Below, piece by piece: positions 38,701 to 49,769 of a stretch of DNA of 64,000 nt. The DNA is from Irpex lacteus. Its lineage: Eukaryota > Basidiomycota > Agaricomycetes > Polyporales > Irpicaceae. Both the position numbers and the translations under genes were made by a program. Each line of letters starts with the position of its first letter. Position 1 is the first letter of the stretch. A model generated the notes under the pieces. That model was not told the DNA's origin and did no database searches. It saw only the letters and a program-made list of their open reading frames with translations. Where the stretch lies: assembly GCA_001986395.2 (NCBI GenBank), contig MQVO02000025.1:372001-436000 (forward strand). Direction: 5' to 3'.

Positions 38701-39496
38701 TGCTCCCTTCGACTTTCATTCCCCTTCTCCTCCCTTCGACCTTCATTCCTTCAAGTTTGTTCCCGCGATAAAAAGAATGGGAGTAAGAGAGGAAGAACGG
38801 GAGTAAGAGAGGGAGAATTGAAGTAAGAAAATGGCAGAAGGAAAGGTCGCTGATGTGAGTGTGTGGTGTAGGACAACCTGGACGATGGAGACCACCCGTT
38901 CCATTTGCATGGACATCGGCCTTGGATGTACGTCCTCTTCCCCTCCCCTGATCACCTCTCTTCCTTCTTCTCCTTCTCTCCTCTCTCCCTGCCACCTCTC
39001 CCTTCACTTATAACCAACGTGGATGGACACCTGACTGACGGGAAAATGGGCACTTCGTTGTAGAATGGGCACATCAACAGGCCGCTACCAATCCCAACCC
39101 CTCAACAACACGAACCCGCTCCGGCGGGACACGGTGCTCATACCTGCGTACAGCTGGATGGTGCTCAGGTTTGTTGTTGATAACCGTACGTCCCCACCTC
39201 CTTCTCCTCTTTCTCTTCCCTGCTCTTTCCCTCCTCTTTCTACTCCTTCTCCCTTCCTTTCTCTCGGCTCCTTCACCACTTCCTTCCGTATATTATTCTT
39301 GTTGAAAAAGAAAAAGAAAAGATACTGACGTGCGTACTGGGACATAGCCGGCCTATGGGCATTCCACTGCCACCTCGCCTGGCACATGGCCGCAGGCCTG
39401 CTCATGCAGATCAACGCGCTGCCGTCAAAGGCTGCGCTGTTGGATGTGCCGGGGGTTATTGTCAATCAGTGTGCGGCTAGCGTACCGGGGGAGTAG
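35710..39496 (+). CDS. Laccase-like multicopper oxidase, membrane-anchored
   Basis: Multicopper oxidase that couples one-electron oxidation of phenols or metal ions to reduction of O2 to water. It lacks a signal peptide. Instead a type II anchor (LLFGASAALIVILALALG plus a Gly/Leu run) follows a 30-residue charged tail, so the catalytic part should face outside. Copper motifs are L1 AIHWHGL, L2 WWHSHYSTQ, L3 HPFHLHGHRPW and L4 HCHLAWHMAAGLL, so all ten histidines and the type-1 cysteine are present. L2 is assembled from two micro-exons of 5 nt (36732-36736) and 3 nt (36794-36796). Serine/asparagine-rich insertions lengthen the protein to about 710 aa against about 500-520 for secreted laccases. 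Introns are long and pyrimidine-rich, unlike those of most neighbouring genes. The stop is TAG at 39494-39496. Confidence 0.88.
38150..38273. repeat. Minisatellite, about 26-bp unit, in a laccase intron
   Basis: Almost five consecutive units begin with CGAGTGGA(A/G)GAGG and end in TATTCAC, with lengths 29, 25, 26, 26 and a partial 18. They lie wholly inside the 38107-38300 intron of the laccase-like gene. Single-base differences between units indicate an old expansion. Confidence 0.85.
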
Positions 39497-39787
39497 TCGT
39501 AGCTATTGGTATGGGCGAGGGTGTGGCGTGGAGGTGGGGTGTGTAGGGTTTGCTGGGCAGTGTATACATAGTAGGGTAGATAAGTCGCGTAATTGGGAAT
39601 TATTCAGTGAGCAGATCATGTGTGACATTAATATTACGTATACGCGAGACGTAACACCGTGACACTACGCGTCCTCACGACGGGCTTGTCACACCCTCCT
39701 CTACCTTCCCCCTTCCCATCACCACTCCCCCACGTCACGCTCCTTCCACCCCTCCTATCACACCCGTCACAACCACCTCACCCAAAG

Positions 39788-42574
39788 ATGGCAGCCCAAC
39801 CGACAGTACTCAACATCCAGATCCTCAGCCCACCCATCCACCCTCCTCCCACGCAACAAGTCCTCGGCAAGCGAGCCGCCAGGTCTGACGATGGTACGTA
39901 CCAGTGTCTCCTCATACAAAGAGTGTGACTGATGTGGATGGTGGATGGGGATGATGTGGATGTGGATGGTGTAGTGACAGTGCAGATTGACGTGTCGAGG
40001 CCGATACCGTACCCGCCTACGCCTGAGGTCGTCGAGGCGTTGAGACAGCGCATCCTCCACGTACGTCCTCTCTTTCTTCTCCACTTCCTTCTCCTCCTTC
40101 CTTCTTCTCCTTCCTCCTCCTTCACCCTCCTTCTAACCATCACTCATCGACAGCTCGAAAGCGAGTTAGCCGCAGCCAGCCGAGGCGCAACCTCCAAGAA
40201 AGCCAAGACTGCCCCTACTACCGTGCAGACCACTCTCCCTCTTGCCTCTGGTTCTGGCTCAGGAACAGGAGTAAAGAACGAGAAAGCAGAGAAGGCAGAG
40301 ATTGCGAAGACCGAGAAGGAGAGCGCGAAGACGAGGAAGTCGCGCGGGAAGAGTTTGTTCGATCAGTGTGTCTCCTCTCTCTCCCCACCCCTCCTCCCAT
40401 TCTCACTCCCTCATCATCTCCTCACTCTCACCCTCCCTCCAACCTTCTTCCTCTCCCCACTCTCCTTCTCCTCCCACTACTCCTCTCCCACTACTCCTTC
40501 CCCTTCCTCACCTGCTCATCCTTCCCACTCCCACTCCCTTCCTTTATCCCCCCCCCAATCTCTCATGCACTGATAATGACGGTGCTAGGTTAAAGAAAGC
40601 AGCCCGCGCTGAAAAATACCAAGGCGGCCCCCGGCTCGTCAAATTCGAGGACCACTTCACCCAAGCCGACTTTGACCTCGTGTTTGGTGGGTGTGGAGTG
40701 TTGGTGCAGCCTACGCCTGATAATAAGGTGCGTTTTCACCACCTTCCTCTCACTGTTTTTCCCCGCTTCCTCGTTCCTCCTATCCCTCTTTTCTCCCCTC
40801 TTTTCTCCCCAACCCCTTTCTTCCGTCTCCCTTCCCCTCCCATCCCTTTGCGCTCGCATGGATTGAACGCTGACGCTGAACGCTGACTCGTCAACGCTCC
40901 CACCAAACGCTGACTCGCTCACCAACGCTCCCACCGAACGCTGACTCGCTCGCTAACGCTCGCCAGCCAACCTCGAAAGTATACATCCGCAAATACACCT
41001 CCGAGTCAGATTACGAAGCTCTCTTTGGGGACGCCAATTATAAGAGGGATCAGTTGAAGGGGTTTCTGTGGACTGTTGGGTGCGTTGTTTGTTCTTGCTA
41101 TATCTTTTTTGTTTTCTTTGTTTCGGTTTTTTGTATTTCACTTTTCACTTTGTACTTTTCACTGAGTGTATGCGGGCGTTTTGGTCGCCGGAACAGGGCT
41201 TTGACTCGTCGATGAAAGCTGCTCCTCGCTGGACGAGGGTCTTTCCTCATCGGTATCCCCACCGTGTTGATGACTGCCTTTCGGCCGTACGAGGTTTACT
41301 CAGTCACGGCTTTCTCTCGTCCGTTCGAGGGTACTCCTTCGTCAGTGACGGCTGTCCTTCGTCTGTGAGGGCTGTTCCTCATCGTTCGAGGGCTTTTCCT
41401 CGTCGGTCGAGGACTTTGACTCGTCAGTGACAGCTTTCACTCGTCGATGAGGGCTGTTTCTCCTGGGAGGGCCTTCTCCGGTCGAGGGGGATTTCATTCG
41501 CAAGTCGAATTTTCCTCCTCGACGAGGATTTCATTACCATACAAGGGTCTACTCGTCGATGGGGCTTTCCTCGCCAGTGATGGCTCACTTCGGCCTTATG
41601 AGGAGGACTTACTCGTCCGTATGACGACTTGATCCTCGTCACCATCCTCCTCAATATCACCTTCCCTGGGACGAGGTGTTTACTCGTCTGTCGAGGGGCT
41701 TTCATCGCCAGTACGAGGATCCTCTCGTCGACGAGGACTTTTCTTCCTCATCGCTATGAGGGTCTACTCGTCGATGAGGACTTCGACTCGTCTGTGTGGG
41801 GGTCTACTCGCCGGTCGAGGCGCTCCTCGTCGGGTGTTTTACTTGTGAGTCGAGGGCTGTCCCTCGCCAGTGAGGGCTTTACTCGTAGATGAGGGCTTTT
41901 CGCGGGGATGAGGCTTTCACGCGTCGGTGTGAGGGTCGCCCCTCGTCAAGATGGGCTATCCTCGACAGCTCTTCCTCCTCGCCAGGGCGAGGTCTTGCTC
42001 GTCACTTAGGATGCTTTGTATTTCACTCAATATGAAGCTTGGGTACTCGAGAAACACGACCACTGACGCAACAATGTGTAAACAGGGGCATACACGCAGG
42101 GAAGAGCCAGAAGATGGGGCAGGTGCAGCTCGTACGTTTTTCTCTCCTCCCTTCCCCTCACTTCTTCCCTCCTTCTCTCCTCCTCCGGCTCTCTCCTCCT
42201 CCGGCTCTCTCCTCCTCTTGCTCTCTCCTCCTCCTGCTCTCTCCTTCCCTCCTACCCACCTTCCCCACCATCACTTCTCCTCCCCACTTCCCCCCCTCCC
42301 TCATCCTCACCCTTTTGCTCTGTCTTCACCCTCTTCCCCGCCTTCTTGCCCATCTCCCTCCACCTTTCCCTGCCATAAATCCTCACAAACTGACATGCTT
42401 ACGCAACACATACAGGTAATAACCTCAATCGAAATCCAATGGAGCAAAAACACCGACAAGCTAGTCTTCAAAGCCGAAGTCGTCCAAGAGGGCGGGTGTG
42501 GCTCGGGAGGGTATGATTGGTTGGATATGGACTCGGATTTTGGGATGGGTGGGAGGAAGAGGAGTTTTTGGTAA
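39788..42574 (+). CDS. Conserved hypothetical protein with a 1-kb intron
   Basis: At least seven exons give roughly 290 aa. The start at 39788 reads MAAQPTVLNIQIL. Exon joins that keep frame give DDVTVQIDVSRPIPYPPTPEV, a Lys/Ala/Glu-rich segment (KAEKAEIAKTEKESAKTRKS), SLFDQLKKAARAEKYQGG and FEDHFTQADFDLVFGG. A conserved-looking C-terminal block follows: SKVYIRKYTSESDYEALFGD, GFLWTVGGIHAGKSQKMGQ, then TSIEIQWSKNTDKLVFKAEV. The protein ends RKRSFW at 42574. I do not recognise the family. The charged linker plus compact C-terminal domain suggests a nuclear or nucleic-acid-associated protein, which is only inference. Intron 41080-42085 is 1,006 nt and filled with a degenerate tandem repeat. Other introns are CT-rich like those of the laccase gene upstream. 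Confidence 0.65.
41196..41960. repeat. Degenerate minisatellite, about 19-22 bp unit
   Basis: Some 760 bp of loosely repeated units approximating GAGGGCTTTACTCGTCG, each combining a CTCGTCG core with a GAGG core so that each unit is partly self-complementary. I estimate 35 or so copies. The array lies inside the 1-kb intron of the 39788 gene and accounts for that intron's size. Confidence 0.75.
42176..42240. repeat. 16-bp tandem repeat, four units
   Basis: Units CTCTCCTCCTCCGGCT, the same again, then two variants ending TTGCT and CTGCT. They sit within a polypyrimidine intron of the 39788 gene. Confidence 0.7.
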
Positions 42575-42962
42575 AGTGGTCGTGGGCATGCATAACGCAT
42601 GATAGATGGATACGCAACGTAGAGCTATTGAGTTTGCGTTCTTAAATAGACCCCGGCGAGTGGGCTAATCGCTATTGTAACGCTTTGTAAATACGTAGCA
42701 TACCGTTCTTGTTTCATAGTCTTTTACTCGTACCCAGACTGTCGTCGTTAACAGCGGCGTATTGTTTGCTGTATATATCGTTCTTCTGTGGATGTCTGTC
42801 GAAATCTCGGCACTTAATTCTCTCGCGCGGATGTATGGTGAGGGTATACTATTCGGTTATATTTCCGTTCAGATATTCATCGCAAGTACACATTTATTTG
42901 TCGTTGGACTACACCAGGACTCGGACTTGTTATGTTTATGTAGTTTTACAGTGCGTTCCACT
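42575..42962. other. Intergenic between convergent genes
   Basis: 3' flanks of the 39788 gene and GST copy 2. Nothing else was seen. Confidence 0.5.
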
Positions 42963-43815
42963 TTACGCGTCGGCGCGGTCCTTGACGGTCTGCCAGGACT
43001 CGCGGGAGCTGATGTCCTTCCACCACCTGTACGCAAAAGATCAATCAGTTCCAATCCTCACACAAGCGAAATGCTATCCATCTATGAGCTTACCTGGCGA
43101 CGTTGGGCCTCTTGGTCTCGCTGAAGATGTCGTATCCGACTTGGACGAGCAGGGCACCGTAGGGGAGGTGGAACAGGTCCGCGATGGTCACGTTCTATCA
43201 TATCATATCACAATTCGGGTTAGCCCGATGCTGAGAGGAGAGGAGGGAAGATCGAGTAGACTTACGTCGCCGGCGAGGTACTTTTGCTTGCTCAGGATGG
43301 TCTCGTACGCGTCGAGCTTGGCCTCGAGGCCTGCGAGCTTCTCCTTGACGACTTCTTCGTTAGTGGTCAAGCCACGGTACCTGATTAGAGTTCAGCAAAA
43401 CATCACAATGCAAAGAAGAAAACGAGGATCATCCCACTCACTGCTTAAACACCTTCTCCCACGCAATAGGACTCGCAAACGCATCAAAATTACTCTGCTC
43501 AACACTCGCCGCCTGCTCAAACAGCGCAAAGCCCTTCAAATCCCCCTTCTCCGGCAACACCTCATTGCCTTGTCCACGGTACTTCTCCGCAATGTACCTG
43601 CCAATGGCACGAGATTCGTACAGCGTGAAGCCGTCGTCCTCGACGATGTAGGGCACCTGGCCGAAGGGCTGCTTGGCGAGGAAGGCGGGGGATTTGTGTT
43701 CGCCTTTGGCGAAGTCGATGGATACGAACTCGTAGGGGACGTTCTTCTCTTTGAGGATCGTCGCGACGCGGCGCGTGCAGGTTGAGAGGGGGTTGCCGAC
43801 GAGTTTCAGGACCAT
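42963..43815 (-). CDS. Glutathione S-transferase, copy 2
   Basis: A second phi-like GST, beginning MVLKLVGNPLSTCTRRV with the candidate catalytic serine in the PLSTCTRR motif. Then come QPFGQVPYIVEDDG, LYESRAIGRYIAEKYRGQG, a C-terminal domain with YETILSKQKYLAGD, TIADLFHLPYGALL and RPNVARWWKDISSRESW, and the stop at 42963. Four exons match the layout of the copy at 10809-11640. Compared with that copy it keeps the consensus STCTRR, so it is probably the more typical enzyme. Role: conjugation of glutathione to electrophiles, for example toxic wood extractives or peroxidation products. A TATATATA box lies about 96 bp upstream. Confidence 0.9.
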
Positions 43816-44820
43816 GGTTGGTTGTGAGTCTAGAGTTAAAGGGTAGTGGTTATGGAGAGAAGTGGGTGGGAAGGCGTTGAGTGCTGTTGCTTGGGCATCG
43901 TGAGTGCGCTATATATACTGAGTAGATCATCTCACATGCAGATAATCAAACTCAAGTTTGAGAGCATCTGGCATCAGCGCTCGAATTACTTAAGCAGGCG
44001 TAAGCAGGATTATACCACGCGCTTCTTTGCTGACTGTCTAAAACCAAATCCTTGGGAAAATTCGATGCTGTAAAGCACAGCAGAAGTTCAAAACCTTGAA
44101 AGAAGGGTCATGTTAGAAGCTTTTGGTGGGAATATTGATAAATTGGATGACCTCTTTTGAGCTTCGCTTCGCGCGCATCGCCGCTTTTGGGCGAGGAAAG
44201 TATTGTAACGTCTGGCAATTGCTCGAATATTTGAATGAATGACTAGGGCGGCATCACGAAATCCAGTACAGCTTCTACAAAACACAATAATTCAGCGTAA
44301 ATGGTGATACACAGCCCATTTGCTCATCTGGATGACGGTTGATGCGAGGCTCTCGAATCATCAGCAGTACGTTTGCCAATTACTACAGCACGAACCTACT
44401 ACAGTTGAAAAGCAGGGGTGTATGTAACCTTGTACAGATGTCTAGCTATAACAGAAACAAACTCTGAAACGATAGAGGTGTTGGGTTGTCTCGTGAGTGT
44501 GGACGCGGAGGAAGTTTCGAGAGCTGTCGCGGTGATTATTTGTCGTTGTATGTTCTAGACTGCCTAATTCGGCGATGAACGCAAACGACAATAGACGCCA
44601 TTCTTCGCGACGTTTCTGTGTTCTTCAGCCATGACGGCGACACCACAACATCTCTCGCGCACGCAATTTCCAGCATTTTCTGAACATAGTCTTCTATGAA
44701 TGCGCTGTGAGAATATAAGAATGCCTCTCCCACCTCGGGAAGACCACAGAACTAGCGAACTCACATTCTTAGCGCGACTTGACCTAACGACCTTTCACGA
44801 CCACTTCGCCTTCACCAGTA
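43816..44820. other. Divergent intergenic region, 1 kb
   Basis: Promoters of GST copy 2 (minus) and the HSP20 gene (plus). A GAA/TTC-rich patch near 44512-44525 is loosely like a heat-shock element but is about 300 bp from the HSP20 start. No gene is supported. Confidence 0.45.
43910..43917 (-). promoter_or_regulatory. TATA box of GST copy 2
   Basis: TATATATA octamer about 96 bp upstream of the start codon, mirrored at GST copy 1. Confidence 0.55.
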
Positions 44821-45425
44821 ATGTCTCTTTCTCGCTTCATCTACGAGCCCTTCTACTCCCTCTCAGACTTTGACCGTCTCTTCGACGAGGCGTTCAACGC
44901 GCGGACCAACAGTAAAACAGGTTCTCGCAACTGCAGTCAAGCACTGACAGAGGGCGGCGAGCCTACCAACCGCGTTCGTGCGCTGAGACCAAGGTAAGCT
45001 ACTCACGCTTATTTGAACCTTCGAACATCGCGCTGACTCTAATGTTTAGAATGGACGTGCACGAAGACTCAGCGTCCAACACCGTCACAGCCACCTTCGA
45101 GCTCCCCGGCCTAAAGAAAGAAGACGTCAACATCGACGTGCACAACAACGTTCTCACCATCTCCGGAGAGTCCAAGATCTCGTCGGAGCGCGACGAGAAC
45201 GGCTATGCGATTCGCGAACGCCGATTTGGACGGTTCGAGAGGTCGTTGCCGTTGCCTCAGGGTATCAAGGTAAGTTTTTCTCTTCTCTTATAAGCTGACG
45301 GGTGTGCTGATGCGGTGTTGGTGTAGAGCGAAGACATTAAGGCTGGATTGGAGAACGGTGTGCTGACGGTGTCGTTCCCTAAGACGACACCTGAGCAGGC
45401 GCCAAAGAAGATTGCCATCTCTTAA
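44821..45425 (+). CDS. Small heat-shock protein, HSP20 family
   Basis: ATP-independent holdase chaperone that forms oligomers and traps unfolding proteins. Three exons (44821-44993, 45050-45269, 45327-45425) with matching phases give 163 aa. The N-terminal arm FIYEPFYSLSDFDRLFDEAF is followed by a variable linker. The alpha-crystallin domain shows ATFELPGLKKEDVNIDVHNN, LTISGE, RRFGRFERSLPLPQGI and the closing A-G-L-E-N-G-V-L-T-V motif. The C-terminal extension is PKKIAIS, in which the I-x-I contact (IAIS) is present. A TATAAGA sequence lies about 107 bp upstream at 44714-44720. The family length is normal. Confidence 0.95.
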
Positions 45426-46098
45426 GTCCCCAGTGTCATAGGTCATTCCCCGTGTATTATTACTTGTCTATCGTTTTGTTCTACGATCGTTGAACCCTGG
45501 AATTTCCGTTGTTGTGTACGTTGTAAACCTATCGGAATCGATCATAATCCACTTGTCTCTCAATATTAATTTTGATATATGTGGGTTCCCCTGTGTCCAC
45601 CGCGGGATGCTGGGTCTTGGTGGCTATATATAGGAATGTGAGTAGTTTCTGGGCTGCTCTGAGCAGCTGACTGTTTTCGTGCATGCGTATATCGATAGAT
45701 CGAGCGTTGTCGGTCATATGTAGCGGAATTACCCAAAGAGGCAATCGAAGGAACAGCACCGTCGACCGATGACGTCAGCACACCTTCCCAAGCTCAAGCC
45801 ATGGGGCTTATGACACTCTACTATGCACAGTACTTCGAACGAATCTCACTGAAGCAGAATGCAATGTGACCTTAGCCATGCAATATCCTGCTACTGATAG
45901 TTTGGAGGCAATGACCCACGATATAGTGACTTACAGGTCGTGTAGTACGTGTGAAGTTTGCGTCTGACTAAGGGCTGGGACATAACTCAAACAACCACGT
46001 GCATTGACATGTGAGAAGTGTAAATGATTCTATTTCAGTCAAAATCGAAGAGGCAAAAGATGTACATTCATGCATTCAAATTGCCGTAGCGCCACTCT
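45426..46098. other. Intergenic between convergent genes
   Basis: 3' flanks of HSP20 and PGY copy 4. Nothing else was seen. Confidence 0.5.
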
Positions 46099-46701
46099 TC
46101 ATAAACAAGCGAGAACAGGCTGCCAGCTACCCGCCGAAACATGCCGTAATTTCAGAAGAACAAGTGTTTCTAAAGGGAACCGCTCAATTTGCCAGCCGTC
46201 TACACTGGCAGAAGATTTATTGTAGGGATAATCACGTAGTTCCTAACCTAGTACTTCAGTGACGTGGATACACACAAATTCAGGCACAGACTCACGTCCC
46301 TGAACGCCTGCATCTTCTGCGCCACGAGTTGCGCCAACTTCTTCAAGGTGATGGGATTGACACTGTAGGTAGGGTCGTAAACGTGAAGAACATCGGTCCA
46401 TGGCGAGTATCCAGGCCACTGCATGAACGAGGACTGTCAGATACAAGCAGGATGGTGAAATATATCTTACTCTTAGACGTATTGTAATCTTCTTCACATG
46501 CTCCGTCAAACGGGGAAGGACTCCGCCATTATCAAGTCCATTGAACTCAGGGTTGAGAGCATCTATGAGTCTTACACCAAGGACTCCTCCAACCGTAAAC
46601 CTGATATCAGGGAGCGACGAGTACCGGACAGGGGAGGGCGTGGGATAGCACTCTTGTGGTACAAGCTTCGCGCTTGCGAGAGGTAGATTGACGTAATCCA
46701 T
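46099..46701 (-). CDS. PGY-family small protein, copy 4
   Basis: Three phase-0 exons (46471-46701, 46296-46418, 46099-46242) give 165 aa. Exon 1 ends KKITIRLR, exon 2 begins WPGYSPWTDVLHVYD and continues into NPITLKKLAQLVAQKM, and exon 3 contains LVLLKLRHVSAGSWQPVLACL at the C-terminus. The last-exon acceptor was placed so that ELRDYPYNK follows. Other acceptors hit stops. The 41-codon middle exon has exactly the length of copy 2. No membrane, signal or catalytic feature is visible. Function unknown. Confidence 0.72.
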
Positions 46702-47089
46702 GAAGTTATGACCCTCGCCAGCCTACAGTAAGGAATGTCAGGTCGTCGAAACAACGCCTAGGTGAGAGTAGTATCGCACTATATTATTGAGGGTTTTCAG
46801 AATGTTATAACACTGATGTAGAAGGTCGCAGTTACCTCTATTCCAGCACCGACTATCCAAATGTTCATCTGCCTGTGCTCTACAAAGCTCCTGCTACGAC
46901 AATACTGGCGAATAAGCTAGCTGTCACACGAGCTGGAAGGGTTGCCAACACGTACCGAGCTGGAAATCCTTAAAATACCTTTACTCTCCAAGTCTGGCAG
47001 CTGTGAGGAGATATAGCGCTCGTCAAGTTGAAGACACTCGCAATTGGGCGTAAGAGCAAAGATCAGCTCGGAGAGATTGCAAAACCTCT
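46702..47089. other. Intergenic between two minus-strand genes
   Basis: Promoter of PGY copy 4 and 3' flank of the fused F-box gene. Nothing else was seen. Confidence 0.45.
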
Positions 47090-49769
47090 CTATCCGGAGC
47101 CCTTTTCCAGTCGATTGAGAGCCTCCCAGCAGATAATATTGCGGTCAGGAACATTGTGGGACCGAAGCGGAATGGTCATCGATGTTATTGATCGAGGAGC
47201 CGTAGATAGCACCTCTATGAGGAGCTTACTCGCGCGTTGCCACTGACTTGGCGCAGGACTTCCAGTGAGGTCTGGGAAGACGTTTGTGCAAAGTTTGTGA
47301 AGGCTATCGCACACACCTAGACCCAGTATGCCTGCAATATCTTGGTAATCTGTACGGAAATGAAGATTTTCAGCTAATCTTAGTTACTCAGTGAATGTGA
47401 GACTAACCGTGTGAAATGGGAACAATGTGAGAAAGATCCAGCACGACATCATGCAAGGTTTCATACGAATTTCGGATGAGCTTGCCTAGAGCTTGCAGTT
47501 CATCGATAGTATGACATCGGGTCTCTATGGATCGTAGTGAACCAAAATAGAGTGTCTCGAGCGATGTATTTAGGACCTGATCGACTGTCACAGCCATATC
47601 AACCTTCGTTGGAGGATATGCTTCTAATGACAGTTCTTCTACCCGTAAGTATCTTGGACGAAGTAGCGTTGGATCCATGTGAGAACTGGTGTTGATAGCC
47701 GTCGGATTACGCATCCGAAGCATCCGAAGGGACGAGAATAATCCCAATATGGATGATAATTGGCTTGCAAAGTGTCCTCCAAAGCGAACATGGTTCATAG
47801 ACAGCGTATCGAGCTCCACTCGTGGAAGTTGGAGTGTTTTGGGTTCAATATCACTGGCATCGGATGCATAGTTGGAAATGTCCACACATGCCAGTTCAAG
47901 TATGCTTGCATTGGGTAACTTTGCGAGGATATCCGAGAGCATACGAGCCGAGACGACCGCCCTCGAGTTGCTTTGTTCATTTCCTATAAGGCACAACCTA
48001 TGGACCCACCGACAGAAGTAAGGAGTGCTTTCCGAGTTGGTTATGAATGAGATAAACGCCTGTAGGCATCGTTGAGGATCTGAGCTACCGCGCAGAGGTT
48101 GCAGGAAACGAAAGAGGTATGGTCCGTAGGGCGCATACCATGAACGGCAAACAAGAGAACAGTTCTTTAGGGCTGCAATATCACCAACTAGACACTTAGC
48201 AATGGTGCCGGGTATCTCCTGTGGAAGAATGGGCAACTTGAGTACTTCAGCGGGCGAGGCTGATAGTGTCCCAACTTTGTGTGATCGTGAGCCATGTCAG
48301 TATATTGACACTACATACTTAGCGCTACGATTCGTGCTCACCCCCGTCGTCAACAAAAATCTTGGGTGAAACAGACCGTAGTATTTCAGAAAAGGTCGTC
48401 GGCCACCGAGTGTCCTGTGAAGGATTGGAACATTGTCATGAAGTTAAGCAGATTAAATCGCCCATACATACCAGCTCAAAGTTGTCCAGGTCGGTATAGC
48501 TTGCTATAGCTGCGTTGGCTTCTGAAAACTGAACAACATATGAGACCGCCTATCCAATGTCTGCATGATGACGACGTACCTCGAGAATGTAGTCCAAAAT
48601 AACATCCAGCGGGTTGAGGGGCTGGCGTTCAAATACGTCAGATCTCATTTGTATGATGCTCGGTTTAACATTTACCTTGGCGGGAACCGATTCTGCTTGG
48701 ATGTCGACATCATCGACAGATGGCGACCTCCTAGCGAGTAAAGCTCCTTTGTCCCTCGAACCATCTGAGTCCGGAAGCGTAGGGGCACCCGCCCCAGCGA
48801 CAATTTGTTCAAGGAATAGGAACTTGCGCTTGATCTTGTAGTAATTCAGAAAGACACATTGATCTCGAGGCATGGTCTCGTACGCCGGCATTGCGGAATG
48901 GATCTCGCGTTTGTTTGTACCTTTTGGACTCAGCAGGGTCTCCCAATGCGTGCGGGTTATTGAGCTACTCATACGAATGGATGGTCCGCTTCGCTGATGG
49001 ATTGAAGAGAGCCGTCCTCGATGAGCTGCATAGCCGGCACCAATGTTGAACAGAGGACCGAGTTGCCCATTCAACGTCACCTCGCGAGTGTGAGCACTCT
49101 CGTCTGTGAGCGCGGCCACTGTCCAACATGAGGTTTTGACGAAACCTCGAACAACAACAATGTCCTCTCGCTCGCAATCGATACCCCGCGTCTCCGTCGC
49201 GAACTGATACCAACTCTCATGATGGGCCTTCATATATTTCATCAAGTGTTTTTGCTGTAATCGGAGGTCGGTCTTCGTCGCATCGTCCCAGAGCATCAGA
49301 ATCGCGCCCTGCTTGTCGCTACATTCAAATCGATAGGAAATCCCCATCCCGCTACCGGAGACGGGATCATTTCTATGTCGATTGTGAATCAGTCTACCGG
49401 TACGGACACAGGAAACATATCAATAGTGCCATACCCTGCGATTTCCGCCCTGGTTTGGTGATGCTTGATACTCGAGTTAGATTGGGGGCCAGGTTGGAGA
49501 AAAGAGGTCTTCGTCTCGATGGATTCGACGTCCCATACCAGGGGTGCAAAGTTTGGGGGAGTCTTGCCTGCGTTGAGCTCGTGCTCTCTCTCGTGGGCGA
49601 TATTAAACAGTGGGTGGAAAGCGCCATCCGAATCGATATAACCCACGTCCCCGATTTCGATTCCTCGCTCACGCCCACCCGGCCCTTTCGTATGTTCAGG
49701 CCACCAGAGAGGATGCCCGTATGCAAGCTTCTGGAGCTCCTCGGCGTACACCTTCGCGGCTTCGCCCAT
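47090..49769 (-). CDS. Unknown N-terminal domain fused to F-box-like region
   Basis: Six exons (49435-49769, 48580-49372, 48472-48528, 48342-48414, 47408-48274, 47090-47331) join in phase to 788 aa. The first half starts MGEAAKVYAEELQKL and has GHPLWWPE and IGDVGYIDSDGAFHPLFN, seen in an expanded agaricomycete family of unknown function. A middle block (YRFECSDKQGAILMLWDD) follows. The second half starts LPILPQEIPGTIAKCLVGD and has CSLVCRSWYAPYGPYLF with leucine-rich strands, an F-box/LRR pattern. The F-box frame has no upstream ATG of its own. A 67-nt intron (48275-48341) with a CTGAC branch site joins it in frame to the first half. Alternatively there are two genes, the first ending at 48325. 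Start 49769 rests on family resemblance. Confidence 0.6.

Noticed and set aside
39932..40573. 213-codon plus-strand open frame rich in Ser/Pro/Leu
   Set aside because: It reads through a polypyrimidine intron of the 39788 gene. The long Ser/Pro/Leu stretches are translated CT repeats.
41180..41980. Possible CRISPR-like or transposon repeat array
   Set aside because: The units are too degenerate, lack regular unique spacers and lie in a spliced intron of a eukaryotic gene. It is a minisatellite.
42709..43785. 358-codon open frame on the plus strand
   Set aside because: It is antisense to the well-supported GST copy 2 and has no family pattern or codon bias of its own. It is open because of the GST codon composition.
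44512..44525. Heat-shock element upstream of HSP20
   Set aside because: GAA/TTC spacing is imperfect and it is about 300 bp from the start codon, so it is not strong enough to list.
48325..48340. Stop codon after VDDGGEHES as the end of a separate gene
   Set aside because: Possible, but the donor just before it and the in-phase join to an F-box frame lacking an ATG fit a single gene better. It is kept as the alternative model.
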